Shown in pieces: positions 54,810 through 63,892 of a stretch of 64,000 nucleotides of DNA (the first letter of the stretch is position 1; each line of letters opens with the position of its first letter). This DNA comes from an uncultured Pseudomonadota bacterium. GTDB lineage: Bacteria > Pseudomonadota > Alphaproteobacteria > RF32 > CAG-239. The stretch spans positions 124,001 to 188,000 of the forward strand of contig CADCCF010000003.1 of the NCBI GenBank assembly GCA_902799835.1, given 5' to 3'. Below the pieces are notes generated by a model. The model saw only the letters and a program-made list of their open reading frames with translations. It did not search any database and had not been told where the DNA came from. The position numbers and the translations under genes are program-made.

Positions 54810-54827
54810 ATTTTTCATCCTTATATC

Positions 54828-55550
54828 TTATGCATTTTCAGCCGGAGCTTCGGCTTTAGCTGCAACAGGTTCATCAACTTTAATCAAACCGGCAGGCATC
54901 GGGAGTTTTACTGAAGCAGATTTCTTAACGGCATCGGTAACATAAACCCAGGAATTATCCGATCCGGGAACGCCACCTTTAACCATAATCAATCCCTTGT
55001 CAGCATTAACAGCCACAACTTTGAGGTTTTGAACGGTTACGCGTTCATCACCCATATGTCCGGCCATCTTTTTGCCCTTAAACACTTTACCGGGATCTTG
55101 TCTTTGTCCTGTAGAACCATGCGAACGGTGCGAAATTGATACACCGTGAGATGCTTCCAAACCGCCAAAATTATGGCGTTTCATAACACCGGCAAAACCT
55201 TTACCGATTGAAGTACCGCAAACGTCAACAAATTGACCGGGTACAAAATGTTCTACAGATAATTTATCGCCGACATTCAGCAAGCAGTCTTCGGATACTC
55301 TGAATTCTGCCAATTTGCTCTTCGGCTCAACATTAGCCTTTGCAAAATATCCCTTCATCGGCTTTGTCAAGTTCTTTGCTTTGATGTCGCCGCAACCCAA
55401 TTGAACAGAAGTATAACCATCTTTCTCTTGAGTTTTAACTGCAACGACTTCCAAGCCGTTAACTTGCAAAACTGTAACCGGAACATGAGTTCCATCAACT
55501 TCGAAAATGCGGGACATTCCAAGTTTTTTTGCAATCAGACCTGTACGCAT
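54828..55550 (-). CDS. rplC: 50S ribosomal protein L3
   Basis: A 240-residue L3: [40 protein letters not shown] and [20 protein letters not shown] with [19 protein letters not shown]. The Gln that is methylated in E. coli lies in the GQRQDPG region. An Ala/Glu-rich C-terminal tail ([12 protein letters not shown]) extends beyond the core fold. Confidence 0.96.
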   Translation of the reverse strand: MRTGLIAKKLGMSRIFEVDGTHVPVTVLQVNGLEVVAVKTQEKDGYTSVQLGCGDIKAKNLTKPMKGYFAKANVEPKSKLAEFRVSEDCLLNVGDKLSVEHFVPGQFVDVCGTSIGKGFAGVMKRHNFGGLEASHGVSISHRSHGSTGQRQDPGKVFKGKKMAGHMGDERVTVQNLKVVAVNADKGLIMVKGGVPGSDNSWVYVTDAVKKSASVKLPMPAGLIKVDEPVAAKAEAPAENA

Positions 55551-55613
55551 TATTAGTTTTTCCTTTTCTTAATAGGTTGACCTGCCCTTTTATTCAACAA
55601 GCCAACATTAATA

Positions 55614-55922
55614 TTATAACTTAATTTCGACATTTACGCCGGCAGCCAAATCCAGCTTCATCAAAGCATCAACTGTCTGCGGTGTCGGATCTACGATGTC
55701 CAGTAATCTCTTGTGAGTACGGATTTCGAACTGTTCACGTGATTTTTTATCAACGTGCGGAGAACGGTTTACCGTAAACTTTTCGATTCTGGTCGGCAGA
55801 GGAATAGGTCCTCTGACACTGGCGCCTGTTCTTTTGGCGGTGTGCACAATCTCAGTTGTTGAGAGATCAAGCAAACGATGGTCAAAAGCCTTCAGGCGAA
55901 TTCTTATATTTTGTGCATCCAT
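55614..55922 (-). CDS. rpsJ: 30S ribosomal protein S10
   Basis: A 102-residue S10: [40 protein letters not shown] and [20 protein letters not shown]. First gene of the cluster; the genes that often precede it (rpsL, rpsG, fusA, tuf) are absent, and the flagellin gene lies upstream instead. AAGGA lies 9-10 nt before the ATG. Confidence 0.97.
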   Translation of the reverse strand: MDAQNIRIRLKAFDHRLLDLSTTEIVHTAKRTGASVRGPIPLPTRIEKFTVNRSPHVDKKSREQFEIRTHKRLLDIVDPTPQTVDALMKLDLAAGVNVEIKL

Positions 55923-56018
55923 TTTTACACTTTTCCTTATAACTAGACGGCACTAACTTAAAAAACTTTAAGCCGGCCATCTAAAATTGTTAAACCATGC
56001 AGAGCCTTGCAATTCCTT

Positions 56019-56131
56019 GCTTTCCGATTCTCTTTTTATCGAAAGCCGCCGGAAAAATCCAGCAAAATCCAAGGGTTGCGTTATGTTTTATATCTCAAAA
56101 GACTCTAAAAAACCCATATTCCGAGCCTTTT
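56019..56131 (-). promoter_or_regulatory. Structured S10 operon leader
   Basis: The roughly 220-nt stretch between the putative promoter and rpsJ folds into at least two hairpins on the minus strand: AAAAGGCTC with GAGTCTTTT (outer ends at about 56131 and 56087) and GCTTTC-GAT with ATC-GGAAAGC (56046 to 56019). Such a leader could mediate feedback by a ribosomal protein, as L4 does in gammaproteobacteria, but the sequence is not that element. Confidence 0.4.
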
Positions 56132-56142
56132 GACATGGGCGC

Positions 56143-56171
56143 TTTGTAACATAATCCAAAATTAATTGCAA
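56143..56171 (-). promoter_or_regulatory. Putative S10 operon promoter
   Basis: Minus-strand TTGCAA (56166-56171) and TACAAA (56143-56148) with a 17-bp spacer. The -35 equals that of the structured RNA at 2.1 kb. Transcription would begin near 56136. The -10 is only a moderate match. Confidence 0.35.
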
Positions 56172-56220
56172 GAAAAAAATGCAAAAAAAATGATTTTTAA
56201 ATTCGCGCAATCCCTTACTC

Positions 56221-56265
56221 AGACTCTGATTGAGTCCTGTCAAACTTTTTGTCAAATCAGAGTCT
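56221..56265. repeat. 11-bp inverted repeat downstream of the flagellin gene
   Basis: AGACTCTGATT (56221-56231) and AATCAGAGTCT (56255-56265) are exact complements around a 23-nt loop that itself contains the near-direct repeat TGTCAAAC/TGTCAAAT. It lies between the flagellin terminator and the S10 promoter in a 457-bp stretch without a credible gene. Confidence 0.6.
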
Positions 56266-56324
56266 ATAAACCAAAACACGGAAGATGCCTTATTCGCTCG
56301 TTTCACTCGCTCAGGTATGACAAC

Positions 56325-56369
56325 AAAAAGTGTCACCCCTGAAGACGCTTTAGCGTCTGAATTAGGGGT
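56325..56369 (-). terminator. Flagellin terminator
   Basis: On the minus strand ACCCCT...AGGGGT encloses GACGC-TAAA-GCGTC, followed after a few bases by CACUUUUUG. It begins 11 nt past the flagellin stop. Confidence 0.65.
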
Positions 56370-56379
56370 CTACGATGTT

Positions 56380-58149
56380 TTAGAACAATTTCAACACTGC
56401 ATTATTGGATTGTGCCGCTAAGGCAAGAGCATTGACCGCCAAATTATTGCGAGTCTGCAATGCCAGATAATTCGCACTCTCTTCATTCATATCCGCTAAA
56501 ACGAGGTCATCTGCACCGGTCTGCAACACATCACACATCGCATCAGTAAAGTCCATGCGGGTTTCAATAATACTTAAACTATTGCCCAAACGACTAACCT
56601 CATCACGAATAGAGCTCATCGCATTTTGAATCTCTTTGATACTTTGGGCAATATCATCTTTGGTAACCCATTCACGAGTGACGATACCGATATTATTAGA
56701 GCTCATATCTTTACCATTGATGGTATAACTATGCGTCCTGTCTTCATTAAACATTGTGGTCAACTTGCCACCCTTAATCAAATTTACCCCTTGATATCCG
56801 CTGTCTGCAACCATCTCGTCATATGCAGTCATCATTTCAGTATATTGAGTTGCTATTTTATTTAATTCCGGTAGCATTTGTTTAGCTTTTGAATTGGTAG
56901 TATCACGCGTGTATTGGCTGTATTCTGTATCATCATCTAATTGAGTGACTTTAGCTAAAAAACTCCCTGAGAAAACGTTGTTTGCTGAACAAGCTTTTAT
57001 TTCGGTAAAATCCTCATTTGCTTTATAAGTTTTGCCTCGTGCTGTAAGTTCAGCTCCTTGTGCCATGGCCAAATAAGTATGAGAAGAAATAATGGAATTT
57101 TTTGAAGCAATGAATTTACTACTAGGCTCTTGTAAATCAATATGTGCAATATACGTACTATTATATAATGATGATTTGCTTGAGGAATAAACCACACTAT
57201 TTTTGCCAATATTTAATTGAGAATCATATATATTGATATCTCCATTTAGTAGTCGCAATCTACTGTTATCAGTAACCACAAAAGCTTTTTTGTATCCTCC
57301 TGAATACCCTCCTCTTAACAACATACTGCGATGTGAATTTCCGGTAGAACGAACCGTTGAATTTCCGCTTATGGTAACTATCGAATTACCTTTGCTAATT
57401 CCGATAAAATCATAACGAGCATCATCATAAGTTCGCAAATTATTAATACAAATATCTACATTATGCAATTCCATATTACCGGCATAAACCACTGAAATAC
57501 TCGCATTATTGCGGGCGGAAGATGCTTTTAGAGTCACATCGGCAATATAGCTGCCGCTTGATGCGGTTACCATATTTATTGCTCCGCTATCAGTAATCAC
57601 TCCGCTAATCGACGACCATTTTTCAGTTTCACTGTCAAAATCTCCAAAATACCCGATACCAACCAATTTTTGATTAGCTTTCAAGGTTAAACCGGAAGTT
57701 ATTTCGCCTAAATCAATCTTACCATAAACACAAATCATTTCTTTATTAGCATTGATGGCATCTCGCAATTCTTGTGCTGTTGTTACTACAGCACCATTGG
57801 GACCGACTTGGGCTTCAAACCAAGCTTTTTCCGGTATGATTGCCGCCTCATACGCTTCTTTGGCAATTACCGCGGCATTTTCCAACATTTCAGCTGATTT
57901 TTCTAACCCATGCACCGCGCTTGTGACAGTCTGTATCGACTGCCCCATCGCATCAAGTAGCATATCCAAATCAGATGCTCGGTTGGTCAAAGCTCGTGAT
58001 TGATAATAAGAGTTGGCATTATCAATCGCTGAGTTCACTTTTTTGCCGGTAGAAAGTCGTGTTTGGGTGGTGGACATCTGACTTGCCAACGACTTCAAGG
58101 AACTCAAGTTGCTGCGCATACTGGAGGTCAAAGTTATGTTAACAGCCAT
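56380..58149 (-). CDS. Flagellin with large beta-helix-like insertion
   Basis: A 589-residue flagellin. The N-terminal D0/D1 helices (MAVNITLTSSMRSNLSSLKS, LSTGKKVNSAIDN, about residues 1-110) and C-terminal D1/D0 helices (about 415-589, ending NLAVNALALAAQSNNAVLKLF-like) are conserved filament-forming parts. Between them, about residues 120-390, lies an insertion that reads like a parallel beta-helix: AQELRDAINANKEMICVYG, LTLKANQKLVGIGYFGDF, ISGVITDSGAINMVTASSGS, then short strands with N-x-S/T patterns (SIVTISGNSTVRSTGNS). This resembles pectate-lyase-type or adhesin folds displayed on the filament surface. SD AAGGAGG lies 7 nt before the ATG. An upstream ORF and a C9 tract overlap its leader. 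Confidence 0.9.
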   Translation of the reverse strand: MAVNITLTSSMRSNLSSLKSLASQMSTTQTRLSTGKKVNSAIDNANSYYQSRALTNRASDLDMLLDAMGQSIQTVTSAVHGLEKSAEMLENAAVIAKEAYEAAIIPEKAWFEAQVGPNGAVVTTAQELRDAINANKEMICVYGKIDLGEITSGLTLKANQKLVGIGYFGDFDSETEKWSSISGVITDSGAINMVTASSGSYIADVTLKASSARNNASISVVYAGNMELHNVDICINNLRTYDDARYDFIGISKGNSIVTISGNSTVRSTGNSHRSMLLRGGYSGGYKKAFVVTDNSRLRLLNGDINIYDSQLNIGKNSVVYSSSKSSLYNSTYIAHIDLQEPSSKFIASKNSIISSHTYLAMAQGAELTARGKTYKANEDFTEIKACSANNVFSGSFLAKVTQLDDDTEYSQYTRDTTNSKAKQMLPELNKIATQYTEMMTAYDEMVADSGYQGVNLIKGGKLTTMFNEDRTHSYTINGKDMSSNNIGIVTREWVTKDDIAQSIKEIQNAMSSIRDEVSRLGNSLSIIETRMDFTDAMCDVLQTGADDLVLADMNEESANYLALQTRNNLAVNALALAAQSNNAVLKLF

Positions 58150-58218
58150 AACCCCCTCCTTTCAGCACAACTAATATCTTCTGTGTTCGGGTTCGGGCTT
58201 TGTGAAGACAAGCGATAA

Positions 58219-58325
58219 GTTTTTGTGTTTTGAGCCAGCCGCATTGAGCAAATTTCGCCGCATGTCTGAGTGGGCGCGTTAAGTCGCCCGTGAGTTCGGC
58301 GAAGGCTGCAGAGAAACACAAAAAC
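58219..58325. repeat. GC-rich nested inverted repeat upstream of flagellin
   Basis: The outer arms GTTTTTGTGTTT (58219-58230) and AAACACAAAAAC (58314-58325) are perfect 12-bp complements. Inside are AGCC/GGCT, TTCGCCG/CGGCGAA (58254-58260, 58297-58303) and GGGCG/CGCCC (58272-58276, 58285-58289). The whole 107-nt unit is a cruciform or long hairpin with much higher GC than its surroundings, suggestive of a mobile repeat element. Confidence 0.7.
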
Positions 58326-58355
58326 CGCTTGGCTGAACAGCCCGACGCTTTTTGC

Positions 58356-58381
58356 GCTACTTTTGTGCGTACAAAAGTAGC
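58356..58381. repeat. 11-bp perfect hairpin
   Basis: GCTACTTTTGT and ACAAAAGTAGC are exact complements around a GCGT loop. It directly follows the larger nested repeat in the flagellin leader region. Confidence 0.7.
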
Positions 58382-58432
58382 TAAAGATATTAATTTCTCG
58401 CAATAACTGATTGATTTTATTGGATAAATATT

Positions 58433-58441
58433 GGGGGGGGG
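58433..58441. repeat. Homopolymer tract of nine G (C on the flagellin strand)
   Basis: Nine consecutive G in an AT-rich context, in the transcribed leader about 285 bp upstream of the flagellin start codon and inside the leader ORF. Tracts of this length are prone to slippage and are typical phase-variation switches in other bacteria. Confidence 0.85.
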
Positions 58442-58493
58442 TAACACTCAAACGGGTGGATTTTTGTGCTACTCGGGCGGACACGCCAAAACC

Positions 58494-58513
58494 CATCGTA
58501 TAATCATACGATG
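58494..58513. repeat. 8-bp perfect hairpin
   Basis: CATCGTAT and ATACGATG with an AATC loop, in the 5' part of the flagellin leader. Confidence 0.6.
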
Positions 58514-58600
58514 AGCGCTTTCGTCCCATAATTGTCCACCCATAAACTAACATTCTTGTCAGTCCTTTTTTTACTAAAGTTAACGCGTTATACTACAATA

Positions 58601-58629
58601 ATTATACCACTTTTTTAAGGCCTATTCAA
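58601..58629 (-). promoter_or_regulatory. Sigma-70-type promoter upstream of flagellin
   Basis: Minus-strand TTGAAT (58624-58629) and the consensus TATAAT (58601-58606) with a 17-bp spacer. Transcription would start near 58595, leaving an unusually long leader of about 445 nt. No sigma-28 or sigma-54 type flagellar promoter was recognised closer to the gene. Confidence 0.55.
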
Positions 58630-58727
58630 CCCTAAAAAGCGATTCGTTTTTCAACGAGTTAGCTTGAGTCTGACTCGATTTCCTTAAGATTCTCTGAACG
58701 TTTTCGATTCGAATTTTTTTTATTTTT

Positions 58728-60719
58728 TTAATTCAAATAAAGCTTTTCTAATTGCTTTATCTTATCACGATAACTAATCGCTTTTTCAAATTCCAAATCA
58801 GCCGCTGCCTCTTGCATAAGCTGATTATATTCGCGAATTTGCTTGGCAACATCTTCAACTGATATGCGTTCTTTTTTGGCGCTTTTACCACTGTCTTCTT
58901 TAGCGGTCATTTCATCCAAAGCTGATGAAATCTTTTTAACAATCGTCTGCGGAATAATTCCGTGAACCTGATTATATTCCATCTGTTTTTTACGACGTCG
59001 CTCAGTCTCTCCCAAGGCATTGACCAATGAATCCGTCATGTTGTCAGCATACAAAATAACTCTTCCTTGGGCATTGCGTGCCGCCCGTCCGATAGTCTGA
59101 ATAAGTGAGCGAGTTGAGCGCAAAAAACCTTCCTTATCAGCATCCAATATTGCCACCAAGGCACATTCCGGAATATCCAAACCTTCGCGCAACAAGTTTA
59201 TTCCCACCAAAACATCAAACTCACCCATTCTAAGGTCACGTATAATCTCAATGCGTTCCAATGTATCAATATCCGAATGCAAATATCGTACTTTTACGCC
59301 GTTTTCTGCCAAATATCCGGTCAAATCTTCCGCCATCTTTTTGGTCAAAGTCGTAACTAAAACGCGATTGCCTTGGGCAATAACTTTTTTACACTCGGCC
59401 ATCAAATCATCAACTTGAGTTGCCGCCGGCCGCACGATACACTCCGGATCCGTCAATCCGGTCGGACGAATTACTTGCTCGGCAAATACTCCGCCACTTT
59501 GCTCCAACTCCCAATCTCCGGGGGTTGCCGACACAAAAATAGTTTGCCCGCGCATTTTATTCCACTCATCAAACTTTAATGGTCGATTATCAACACAAGA
59601 GGGCAATCTGAAACCATACTGCGCCAAGGTCGATTTACGATTAAAATCCCCCTTAAACATTCCGCCGATTTGCGGCACCGAAACATGGCTCTCATCAATA
59701 AACAAAAGAGTATCTTCCGGCAAATATTCAAACAAAGTCGGTGGCGGCGCCCCTGCCGGACGTCCAGTCAAAAAACGCGAATAATTTTCTATTCCCTTGC
59801 ATGAGCCGGTTGATTCCAACATCTCCAAATCAAATCTGGTTCGCTGTTCAATCCGTTGCGCCTCCAGCAATTTATTAGCCTTGGTAAATTCTTCAATTTG
59901 GCTTTTTAGCTCTTTGCGTATATTAACTATCGCTTGTGCTACGGTCGGACGCGGAGTAACATAGTGATTTGCCGGATATATTACAACCTTATCCAGCGAA
60001 CTGAGCCTTTTTCCGGTCAAAGAATCAAACTCATCTATCTGCTCAATCTCATCACCAAAAAACGATATTCGCCAGCCCTTATCTTCATAGTGAGCCGGAA
60101 AAATATCAACAACATCACCTCGAACCCTGAATGTCGAACGCACAAAATTTTGCTGATTACGCGTATATTGCAACTCACTCAAACGCCTGAAAACTTCGGT
60201 CGGATTAATCTCTTGCCCAACTTCCAAAGGTAACGTCATTGCCGCATAGGAGTCCACATCACCTAAACCATATATGCATGAAACCGAAGCAACAATAATC
60301 ACATCGCGATATTCCAACAATGAACGGGTTGCCGAGTTGCGCATTCGATCAATTTGCTCATTTATGGCAGAATCTTTTTCTATATAAGTATCGGTCTTAG
60401 GAACATAAGCTTCCGGCTGATAATAATCATAATATGACACAAAATATTCCACATGATTATTAGGAAAAAATTCTTTCATCTCGGCATAGAGCTGCGCCGC
60501 TAAAGTCTTGTTCGGAGCCATTATCAAAGTCGGACGCGAACAAGCTTCAATTACTTTAGCCATGGTATAAGTCTTACCGGAACCCGTAACGCCTAACAAT
60601 ACTTGATTTTTTATCCCGTTACTTATCCCTTCGGTCAATTCGGCGATTGCTTGCGGCTGATCTCCTGCCGGACTAAAACTGGACACCAAATCAAATATAC
60701 TGTTATTCAGCCTGCTCAA
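58728..60719 (-). CDS. uvrB: Excinuclease ABC subunit B
   Basis: A 663-residue DNA-repair helicase-like protein. Walker A is [16 protein letters not shown], the beta-hairpin [13 protein letters not shown] inserts between DNA strands, [15 protein letters not shown] carries Walker B, and the C-terminal UVR motif [19 protein letters not shown] binds UvrC. The start is a TTG (60719) inside the end of the upstream TPR gene, with GGAAG ahead; no ATG is available nearby. Confidence 0.96.
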   Translation of the reverse strand: MSRLNNSIFDLVSSFSPAGDQPQAIAELTEGISNGIKNQVLLGVTGSGKTYTMAKVIEACSRPTLIMAPNKTLAAQLYAEMKEFFPNNHVEYFVSYYDYYQPEAYVPKTDTYIEKDSAINEQIDRMRNSATRSLLEYRDVIIVASVSCIYGLGDVDSYAAMTLPLEVGQEINPTEVFRRLSELQYTRNQQNFVRSTFRVRGDVVDIFPAHYEDKGWRISFFGDEIEQIDEFDSLTGKRLSSLDKVVIYPANHYVTPRPTVAQAIVNIRKELKSQIEEFTKANKLLEAQRIEQRTRFDLEMLESTGSCKGIENYSRFLTGRPAGAPPPTLFEYLPEDTLLFIDESHVSVPQIGGMFKGDFNRKSTLAQYGFRLPSCVDNRPLKFDEWNKMRGQTIFVSATPGDWELEQSGGVFAEQVIRPTGLTDPECIVRPAATQVDDLMAECKKVIAQGNRVLVTTLTKKMAEDLTGYLAENGVKVRYLHSDIDTLERIEIIRDLRMGEFDVLVGINLLREGLDIPECALVAILDADKEGFLRSTRSLIQTIGRAARNAQGRVILYADNMTDSLVNALGETERRRKKQMEYNQVHGIIPQTIVKKISSALDEMTAKEDSGKSAKKERISVEDVAKQIREYNQLMQEAAADLEFEKAISYRDKIKQLEKLYLN

Positions 60720-63222
60720 CTTTTTCTTCCAACGAACTATTATAAAACTTTATAAAACTGTTAAAATCTTGAATATTGTTAACGGCACTGCGAATAGTAT
60801 TAATATCGACTTCTTCTTTTTCCAACCTTTCGGTCAACACATTAAATATGCTGGCATACGAAGTTCCCTCAAAATAAGGCTTAAATTTCTTACGCAAACG
60901 AACCAATACCGTCTCTTTGCCGGCTTTTTTCAACGCGGTTGCCCAGTCTAAGATATAACCTATTTGCTCTTTTGACAAGGGTTGCCCTTTTATCGGTTCT
61001 TTAATTAAATACTTTATAACATTGGAAGCATTGTCCCAATCTTGCGAGTTCCAATAAATTTCAAAACGATATTTCAATGCATTAGGGCTGTAATCATCCT
61101 GCAGAATACTCAAAGCCTTGTCAACTTTACCCATTTCAGCATAGGCTTTGGCGCGGATGAACTTACGCGGAGCTTCAATTTCCGGCGCTATTTTATCTGA
61201 AAACGTGGCATCCAAAACATCCAACGACTGCTCCGGAATACGCTCAAACAAATATATTACCGCCAATCTCGCCCCAACTCTTGCCAAATCATTTGCATCC
61301 AAATCATCTTGCATCATCAAATTGAGCAAAATATCTTTAGCTCGAGGCAACAAATCAACCGACACCAAACGATCTGCTAACTTTTGCAGGATGGTATTGC
61401 GGCTTGAACTTAAATCACTTAACCATCTGAAATCCTCGTACAAGGCTAAAGCTTTTATCGGGGTAAGTGCTTCATCAGCATGATTCCCGATAAAGACATC
61501 CTCAAAAACCTTGACCATTTTTCGAGATATGTGCAGTCTATCTTCTTCATCAACAATAAACCCTTCTTCATTCAAAACTCTTAAGGCATTATAATAATCT
61601 TTATCTTTCAGATAAAAATCGGCCAATTTCGCTAACAGACTAATCTGGAAACTTTTCTCGCCCCATGCAAATCGCAACTTTTCTAATTCGGTTATTGCCG
61701 CTTTAACATCAATAAAATTAACCATTTGACTTAGCACCGTATATCTCAAACGACCATATGCCGAAAACATAGCAGAATTGGAATTAAGCAGAGTTTGATA
61801 TTCCTTTACGGCGTTACGCAAATATCCCTGCATCTCTAATTTTTGAGCAAGCAAATACGTAATTTGGGGCTTCAAATCACGAAATCTGTCCTGTACCGAA
61901 TTCAATATATCAATAAAATTTTGTGCAGACAAATCATCATTGCCCTTGATAGCGTTACGAGCAGCAATAACAGCTATTTCATCTTTGATTGCTTGCGGAT
62001 AATCACGCATCAATGATATATGTTTTAAGATAAGTTCATTATTTTTTTCCTCAAATTTGTAGGCCGTTTGAGCTATGATCTTCCAAAACTTACCTTCTAG
62101 CGTATCCTGTATGCGCCCATAAGAAAAATGCTTTTCAGCTTCTTGCCAACGATGAGCTAAGAAATCAGCGACACCCAAAAGAGCGTGGAAATAATCCGTC
62201 CTAGTTTCCGGCAAATCCAAATCCAACATTTTATCAAGAATATATACTGCATCCGTCCCCATACCATTATAAACATAATATTGGGCCAGTTTCATACGTA
62301 ATGTATTTTTTTCTTCCATGGGCGCGGACAAAATTTGGCTCTTAAAATTGTCAATCACATTCAAAAATTTCTCATTCGCCAACTGCTGTGAAATATGCAA
62401 ATCAAAAGGACTTTTAATTTCAGCATCTTTTCCACTATCTTTGACAACTTGCTGCTGTTTCAAACTGTCCAAATCACTTGTTATATTAAGCGAACGCCCA
62501 ATAGCTTTTAATGTCACACCAGAATTTCCTCTATCCAAAGCAATATCAGGTGCGTTTATCACAAAAGCCATACCTTGCAATGTTTCCAATATATCAAAAT
62601 CAGGATAACGATAAAATACACTATTGCCCAAACCTAACTGCGGAGTTGTAAAAATAGAAATAGCATCCCCGATTTCAGGATCTAAAATTGAAACAATGTT
62701 TCCAACAAAAGTCGTCGGCATGAATAAATATGCATTTTTAAAACTGTCAAATTGTGTAAATATGGTCATATCTTTTCGTTCAAACAAAGGAGCGCGACCG
62801 ACATATAAATCTATAATCCACAAAAGCCCTTCTTTACGCAAAGTATGCTTTACCCCATCTTCCGGCTCAATAATCACGATACTGCCGACAGGGTGCGGAA
62901 GAGTGTATATTTCTTTTGCTAATCCTTTTGCTTCTTTTTTTAATATTGCAACATCAAAATGGCTTACTTTATCAAAAACCATCCAAATTTTACCATTACG
63001 CACAAATGAAGCAACATTAACCGGAGAATTCCAAACAAAGCGCAAACTTGCTATGGTGTCTTTCTTATCTATGTCTGTGTAACCATCCGAATCAGCAGGT
63101 TTCGCACTAAAATGTTCCTGAATAACTGATTGAAGATCTTTTTTTTCGACTTTGGCCGCTGCAGAACCACAAATGCCAAACACTAAAGCACTTGCCAGCA
63201 ACACCCCACCTATTTTCTTCAT
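60703..63222 (-). CDS. Large secreted TPR-type protein linked to MotE
   Basis: An 839-residue protein with a signal peptide ([20 protein letters not shown]). The N-terminal 200 residues are beta-rich ([54 protein letters not shown]). The remainder is a helical solenoid with TPR-like units ([39 protein letters not shown]). It probably works in the periplasm as a scaffold. Its position between motE and uvrB suggests a link to the flagellar motor, as for MotE-linked TPR proteins in other alphaproteobacteria. A TTG three codons earlier (63231) is an alternative start. It overlaps uvrB by 17 nt. Confidence 0.75.
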   Translation of the reverse strand: MKKIGGVLLASALVFGICGSAAAKVEKKDLQSVIQEHFSAKPADSDGYTDIDKKDTIASLRFVWNSPVNVASFVRNGKIWMVFDKVSHFDVAILKKEAKGLAKEIYTLPHPVGSIVIIEPEDGVKHTLRKEGLLWIIDLYVGRAPLFERKDMTIFTQFDSFKNAYLFMPTTFVGNIVSILDPEIGDAISIFTTPQLGLGNSVFYRYPDFDILETLQGMAFVINAPDIALDRGNSGVTLKAIGRSLNITSDLDSLKQQQVVKDSGKDAEIKSPFDLHISQQLANEKFLNVIDNFKSQILSAPMEEKNTLRMKLAQYYVYNGMGTDAVYILDKMLDLDLPETRTDYFHALLGVADFLAHRWQEAEKHFSYGRIQDTLEGKFWKIIAQTAYKFEEKNNELILKHISLMRDYPQAIKDEIAVIAARNAIKGNDDLSAQNFIDILNSVQDRFRDLKPQITYLLAQKLEMQGYLRNAVKEYQTLLNSNSAMFSAYGRLRYTVLSQMVNFIDVKAAITELEKLRFAWGEKSFQISLLAKLADFYLKDKDYYNALRVLNEEGFIVDEEDRLHISRKMVKVFEDVFIGNHADEALTPIKALALYEDFRWLSDLSSSRNTILQKLADRLVSVDLLPRAKDILLNLMMQDDLDANDLARVGARLAVIYLFERIPEQSLDVLDATFSDKIAPEIEAPRKFIRAKAYAEMGKVDKALSILQDDYSPNALKYRFEIYWNSQDWDNASNVIKYLIKEPIKGQPLSKEQIGYILDWATALKKAGKETVLVRLRKKFKPYFEGTSYASIFNVLTERLEKEEVDINTIRSAVNNIQDFNSFIKFYNSSLEEKVEQAE

Positions 63223-63246
63223 CAGTTTCAATTTTCCACCAATTTA

Positions 63247-63891
63247 TTAAATATTATTTCCTATCAACTCAGCCGTAATAGCTTGCGCTTTTTCGGAATC
63301 CATTTGCGACAAAATAGCCGATGATGCTGAAGGTTTCATCCCTTTTAATATGGCTGTAGAGATATCCAAATTCATCGTATTGAAAATCCTAGCTGCATCT
63401 TTTGGCTTCATTGAACTGTACAGTTTGACTAAAGAATTAATATTTTCCTGCTCTTTTTCTGAATATTGATTAATCAATTTACCCAAACGTTGCTCATATT
63501 CTTTTAATTGATTGATCTTTCTGTCTATTTCTTCTTCTGCCACCTTCAGCTGAACGGCCCTTTTATCAATTTCTTGAGCCTTTATATCCAAAGCCTCTCG
63601 ACGTTCGGCTAACTCCTGCAAAATGGCAATTTCTGAATCACTGAAAACCGGTATATTTCCAATCGTATCCTTACCATCTTTATCCTGTAAAACTTGGGTT
63701 AACTGCTCTGTATCTTTATCCAATTTATCCTCAGCCACCGCTGTTGCCGCGGCAATAGTTATATTTCTAACTACGCTCTTCTGATACAAATCATAGGCAT
63801 GGTTTATCTTAATACTCAAACCTAACACCGCTGTGAAGATAAACAACGGCAACAACCTGATCCTAAACTTAAATTCATGCTTCTTGATCAT
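63247..63891 (-). CDS. motE: MotE-family flagellar motor protein
   Basis: A 214-residue protein with an N-terminal membrane or signal segment (LLPLFIFTAVLGLSIKI), a long coiled coil (about 80-150: LQELAERREALDIKAQEIDK, QLKVAEEEIDRKINQLKEYE) and a C-terminal MgtE-N/FliG-like domain (VKLYSSMKPKDAARIFNTMN, LKGMKPSASSAILSQMDSEK). This is the MotE layout; in rhizobia MotE assists the periplasmic MotC protein. It lies between the fragment at the window edge and the TPR protein, in the same direction. Confidence 0.85.
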   Translation of the reverse strand: MIKKHEFKFRIRLLPLFIFTAVLGLSIKINHAYDLYQKSVVRNITIAAATAVAEDKLDKDTEQLTQVLQDKDGKDTIGNIPVFSDSEIAILQELAERREALDIKAQEIDKRAVQLKVAEEEIDRKINQLKEYEQRLGKLINQYSEKEQENINSLVKLYSSMKPKDAARIFNTMNLDISTAILKGMKPSASSAILSQMDSEKAQAITAELIGNNI

Positions 63892-63892
63892 A

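Larger units (their letters stand above)
58134..58553 (-). other. Leader ORF overlapping the flagellin start, doubtful
   Basis: An open frame of 139 codons starts at ATG 58553 with AAAGGA 9 nt upstream and a good promoter before that, passes through the C9 tract (SVTPPQ), and ends at 58134, 16 nt inside the flagellin gene. The translation contains many Ser, Arg and Cys (for example SLRRTHGRLNAPTQTCGE) and crosses two hairpin repeats, which argues against a normal protein. It may be a leader whose translation is coupled to flagellin, or a chance frame. Confidence 0.2.

Noticed and set aside
56088..56336. 82-codon minus-strand ORF between flagellin and rpsJ
   Set aside because: It spans the inverted repeat, the putative promoter and part of the leader, has no SD, and no protein-like features.
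58139..58447. 102-codon ORF starting at the C9 tract
   Set aside because: Alternative frame of the same repeat-rich leader, without a credible start signal.
58644..58657. Terminator of uvrB
   Set aside because: TCGTT/AACGA with a T-rich stretch a few bases later is too weak to call alone.
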